DNA from: UBA3951 sp050952125
GTDB taxonomy: Bacteria; Bacillota; Sulfobacillia; Fermentithermobacillales; Fermentithermobacillaceae
NCBI GenBank assembly: GCA_050952125.1
Contig: JBMNKK010000004.1
Location: 62,001 to 126,000, forward strand
Direction of reading: 5' to 3'
Length of the DNA stretch: 64,000 nucleotides
The notes under the pieces are model-generated. The model ran no database searches and had not been told where the DNA came from. It saw only the letters and a list, made by a program, of their open reading frames with translations. A program made the translations under genes and the position numbers. Shown piece by piece: positions 61,336 to 64,000 of the stretch (its first letter is position 1; each line of letters starts with the position of its first letter).

Positions 61336-61364
61336 GATCACCCTTTCGGGTGATCTCGTTTTTC
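61336..61364 (+). terminator. Terminator of the pseudokinase-LuxR gene
   Basis: GATCACCC-TTTC-GGGTGATC is a perfect 8-bp hairpin followed by TCGTTTTTC, about 58 nt after the stop. Confidence 0.85.
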
Positions 61365-61444
61365 TTCAGGAGTCCTACACTCTTACAAGCCGCATAGCCA
61401 TATACCGGCACTACATAGACAAGCACTCTGGGGGGCAAGCAACA

Positions 61445-62095
61445 GTGATAGACAGATACACCTTTGGCAAGACTTTCAGTCGAATCTTCAAAGATAAACG
61501 TATGGGCGATTCTAAGCCCGACGCCAAGACTGCAGCCGCTGAACGAAATCCCAAGAGCGCCGCGGCCGAAAAGAAGACCAACGGCCATCTGCATTCGGCG
61601 GTTCCTAATAGCGCTCCCAAAGGCCTAGACGGACAGCGCGATCCCGAAGACTTCGCGCAGAATTACGCCAGCCTCGCCTCTGTAACGAAGATCTACGAGG
61701 ACAACAAGATTGCCGACGACCTCATCGGCACGATATTCATGGCGGAAGCGTATCTGAAGACTCTACCCGACCATTTGCCGACAGATGTGAAGAGAAGAAC
61801 GGTCTTGGACCTGATCCGTTCTACGGGTGTAGCCGTTTCGCAACTGTGTAAGGACGGGGAGCGTAGAAAGAGAGCTCTAGACCAATACCTGAGCAAGTTC
61901 TCCGAGACCACCGACCGGCTGATCGACAACCACCAGATGGATATGAAAAAACTGGCCAAGATCATCCAGGACCACGAGAAAGCCATAACGGATCGCAGGA
62001 ATCTTCAGGAGGAACAGGCTGCCCTCATCAACTACGAGGTGCAGAGACTCCAGAGAGTCATCGACTTCCTGCAGAAAGACAACGAGAACTCTTAA
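61445..62095 (+). CDS. Uncharacterised helical coiled-coil protein
   Basis: A 216-residue cytoplasmic protein of unknown family. The first 60 residues are Lys/Ala-rich and probably disordered; residues 80-210 are heptad-like helices ending in a Lys/Glu-rich coiled coil (RRNLQEEQAALINYEVQRLQ). No membrane segment. GTG start behind GGGGGG. It is followed by another unknown gene after 21 nt, so the two are probably one operon after the LuxR gene's terminator. Confidence 0.75.
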   Translation: MIDRYTFGKTFSRIFKDKRMGDSKPDAKTAAAERNPKSAAAEKKTNGHLHSAVPNSAPKGLDGQRDPEDFAQNYASLASVTKIYEDNKIADDLIGTIFMAEAYLKTLPDHLPTDVKRRTVLDLIRSTGVAVSQLCKDGERRKRALDQYLSKFSETTDRLIDNHQMDMKKLAKIIQDHEKAITDRRNLQEEQAALINYEVQRLQRVIDFLQKDNENS

Positions 62096-62116
62096 TCTGA
62101 AAGACGGTGTCAAAGC

Positions 62117-62602
62117 ATGCGATCCGAACAGGTTATTAAAGCAGTACTTGAGCAAGTGGGCCCTCCTACACCGCTCCCTTCAAAGACGGCGGACTATGTG
62201 GTAGGTCAGATCATGAGAACCAGATCAACACTAACGAAGCTCCTCAAGCCCGAGGAACAGATAGATGAAGTGTTCGTCGAGTTGACTCGAACCGCCGGAA
62301 TGCCGCGAATTAAGCAATGGTGGATCCATGATGCTCGCCTGAGGTGGGTCTCTCTCGATTCCAAAAGAGATGCCATGACCATATCAACTTTGGGACTCAC
62401 AAGCGTGTCAAGGGTGGATCTCAAGGTGAAGTGGGCTTTCGGGACCGGGAAACTCACAATCCGCGATACTGCCGGCCGCACAATCACTATCCGCCAGACA
62501 GTGCAGTTACAGCAGTGCGTTCCTCGGGATTGGGAGCATCTGGCGCCTCGCGTCAGGAGGTTTCTCAACTTGGCCAACATCCTGCAAGCCCATGTGATTT
62601 GA
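62117..62602 (+). CDS. Uncharacterised small protein, PH-like
   Basis: A 161-residue protein not assigned to a family. The middle is beta-rich with WHIDARL-type strands (KQWWIHDARLRWVSLDSKRD, AFGTGKLTIRDTAGRTITI), reminiscent of a bacterial PH-like fold; the ends are helical. ATG start. It follows the coiled-coil gene and precedes an M23 peptidase 96 nt downstream, so a link with the cell envelope is possible but only from position. Confidence 0.72.
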   Translation: MRSEQVIKAVLEQVGPPTPLPSKTADYVVGQIMRTRSTLTKLLKPEEQIDEVFVELTRTAGMPRIKQWWIHDARLRWVSLDSKRDAMTISTLGLTSVSRVDLKVKWAFGTGKLTIRDTAGRTITIRQTVQLQQCVPRDWEHLAPRVRRFLNLANILQAHVI

Positions 62603-62698
62603 CGCAGCGATGAGTCGCATAATAGGCGTGCTTGCAATAGCAACCAGTGTAGGATACGATGTTCTAGATCATACGCCCCGGGAGGATGCAATTGTCCT

Positions 62699-63670
62699 GT
62701 GCTTAGGAGACGGCCCGCCAATCGCCCAACCGTAAAGAATAACCGGCCGCGCGTTTTCACGCTCATGATTGTGAGCTCGCACGGCCGTACCCGTACCGCC
62801 AGCGTCAGTCTGAGGATGGTGGTGTCGGTCGGGTGCATCCTTGCCCTGGTCGCCTTGACATGCCTCTTTTCTTCCGCGGGATATGTCACCGCTCTACGGA
62901 GAATCGCAGAACTGCGCCATCTCGAGACCTTCCGCGAGAACGTGGGCAATCAGATAACCGACCTTCAAACAGAGTTCGAGACGCTATCCAAGGAGATCGA
63001 AGATGCCCAGGAGGAGGTGCGAAGGGTTCGGGAAATCCTCCGATCCGAAGGCATCTTCGACTCCGGCAGCGCAAGCAAGACCAGCGTTTGGCGCGCCGCC
63101 GAAAGCCCTACTCCGCTATCAAGAGGCGGGGCTTGGCGTCCAACCTCAACCGAACAGATGGCTTTGGCGGTGAAACAGCTTGAGATTGAGTCCGATTCAC
63201 TCCTCACGCTTGTAGCCGGTCTGAAGGAAGACACCGCCGAGGTCTTGGGAGAAGCATCGGCCGAAGTGGCATACCGGAGGGCGATCCCATGCACGTATCC
63301 GGTAAAAGCGGGCATTACCTCGTCGTTCGGATGGAGGAGACACCCCGTTTCCGGAGTAAGCGCCTTTCACAGCGGTATCGACATCGGAGCTCCCGTCGGA
63401 ACAGCTGTCAGGGCTACCGCAGACGGAGTCGTCACAGCAGCAGGATGGGACGGGGGCTATGGGCTGAGGATCGTCATTGACCACGGTTACGAGATTGAGA
63501 CCCTGTACGGGCATTGCTCAAAACTGGAGGCAAAGGTTGGGCAGAAGATCAAGCGCGGTGATATCGTAGCGCGCGTTGGCGACACCGGAGTCAGCACCGG
63601 CCCACACGTCCATTACGAAGTCAGGCTCAAGGGAGAACCTGTTGATCCGGTAAGCTACCTGCCAGACTAG
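62699..63670 (+). CDS. M23 family metallopeptidase
   Basis: A 323-residue secreted or anchored protein: cytoplasmic basic start, one membrane helix (about residues 42-60), a coiled coil (about residues 70-105) and a C-terminal LytM/M23 domain. Zinc ligands are visible in AFHSGIDIGAP (H, D) and STGPHVHYEVR (HxH). Such enzymes cut peptidoglycan cross-links or activate amidases. The GTG start has GGAGG 13 nt upstream, which is rather far. It faces the convergent partial gene at the right edge. Confidence 0.93.
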   Translation: MLRRRPANRPTVKNNRPRVFTLMIVSSHGRTRTASVSLRMVVSVGCILALVALTCLFSSAGYVTALRRIAELRHLETFRENVGNQITDLQTEFETLSKEIEDAQEEVRRVREILRSEGIFDSGSASKTSVWRAAESPTPLSRGGAWRPTSTEQMALAVKQLEIESDSLLTLVAGLKEDTAEVLGEASAEVAYRRAIPCTYPVKAGITSSFGWRRHPVSGVSAFHSGIDIGAPVGTAVRATADGVVTAAGWDGGYGLRIVIDHGYEIETLYGHCSKLEAKVGQKIKRGDIVARVGDTGVSTGPHVHYEVRLKGEPVDPVSYLPD

Positions 63671-63712
63671 GCGCCTATCAAGGCCCCACTCTTTCGCTGC
63701 AGAATACCGTAG

Positions 63713-64000
63713 TCACTCCGCCCGCCTCAACACAGAGACCTTCACGCCTTCCGCGGTTCTGCACGCGACTGCAAGAAAGTCGGGCCCTGCAAGGGCGTGG
63801 TCGGTGTAACGTACCAGATCCCGGATACTGACTCCGGTTCCCTCTAGTCGAATGACAGCCTGGCTTTTCCTGTAGTCCCCGCTGAAACGGTCGGCAGACC
63901 TATAAAGCACGTTTTCAAGGATCAGGTAACGGTAGTTACCCAAATCCGCGGCAGGATCCTCTTTAATTCCGGGAACCGGCTGGCCGTCGGATAGTCGGAG
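63713..64000 (-). CDS. Uncharacterised protein (3' part; cut by window edge)
   Basis: The frame is open from 64000 to a stop at 63713, giving the last 95 residues; the start lies beyond the window, and a TTG at 63943 is probably internal. No domain is recognised. The visible part has short beta strands (YRYLILENVLYRSADRF, VKVSVLRRAE) and no membrane segment. It is convergent with the M23 peptidase gene. Confidence 0.55.
   Translation of the reverse strand, partial: LRLSDGQPVPGIKEDPAADLGNYRYLILENVLYRSADRFSGDYRKSQAVIRLEGTGVSIRDLVRYTDHALAGPDFLAVACRTAEGVKVSVLRRAE

Overview
The window looks like chromosome of a Gram-positive, endospore-forming-lineage Firmicute (Bacillota), probably anaerobic and possibly thermophilic, with moderately high GC. 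The reasons are: sporulation genes (spoIIP, yqfC, yqfD); the Firmicute order rpsU-yqfC-yqfD-phoH-pgpH; two T-box leaders; CIRCE/HrcA heat-shock control; comEA/comEC; a PerR-type regulator beside a rubrerythrin; and a bacterial group III (archaeal-type) chaperonin, known mainly from thermophilic clostridial lineages. I saw no IS element, prophage, CRISPR array or rRNA. Gene density is high, start codons are often GTG or TTG, and four genes have their best-supported start at ACG or CTG.

Layout. 1-13.8 kb (minus strand): pgpH (cut by the left edge), phoH, yqfD, yqfC, rpsU, ddl, mtaB, a polysaccharide deacetylase, then rsmE-dnaJ-chaperonin-hrcA under a CIRCE promoter, then spoIIP and a small holin-like membrane protein. 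13.9-14.15 kb: tRNA-Asn, tRNA-Met, tRNA-Glu. 14.3-18.1 kb: a diguanylate cyclase, an amidase_6 protein and an HD-GYP protein. 18.2-23.8 kb (plus): valine T-box, valS, folC, a SPOR protein and rpsT, whose ribosome-binding site is buried in a 13-bp stem. 23.8-34.5 kb (minus): holA, a VanW protein, comEC, a MacB-type permease and its adaptor, CIRCE-controlled groES-groEL, and comEA. 34.6-43.4 kb (plus): degV, two unknown genes, a secreted beta-propeller/beta-lactamase-like fusion, an ArsB/NhaD-type transporter, then a His-rich leader peptide ahead of a tightly packed four-gene membrane operon of unknown function. 43.4-51.8 kb: ktrA/ktrB, apbE, an Fpg-like glycosylase, rubrerythrin and its Fur/PerR regulator, murJ, an unknown gene and an acetyltransferase. 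51.8-54.0 kb: a tryptophan T-box controlling trpB2 and a SerK/SbnI-like ParB-fold gene. 54.1-64 kb: an adenine-deaminase-like amidohydrolase, an XRE regulator, a 1538-residue pseudokinase-ATPase-GAF-LuxR protein, two unknown proteins, an M23 peptidase and a gene cut by the right edge.

The most interesting points are: (i) trpB2 paired with a putative free-serine kinase under tryptophan-tRNA control, which suggests an O-phosphoserine route to tryptophan; (ii) the uncharacterised four-gene membrane operon behind a histidine-rich leader peptide; (iii) hrcA-chaperonin-dnaJ with no grpE or dnaK; (iv) apparent ACG/CTG starts at genes with well-placed Shine-Dalgarno sequences; (v) a giant LuxR regulator whose kinase domain lacks the catalytic residues.
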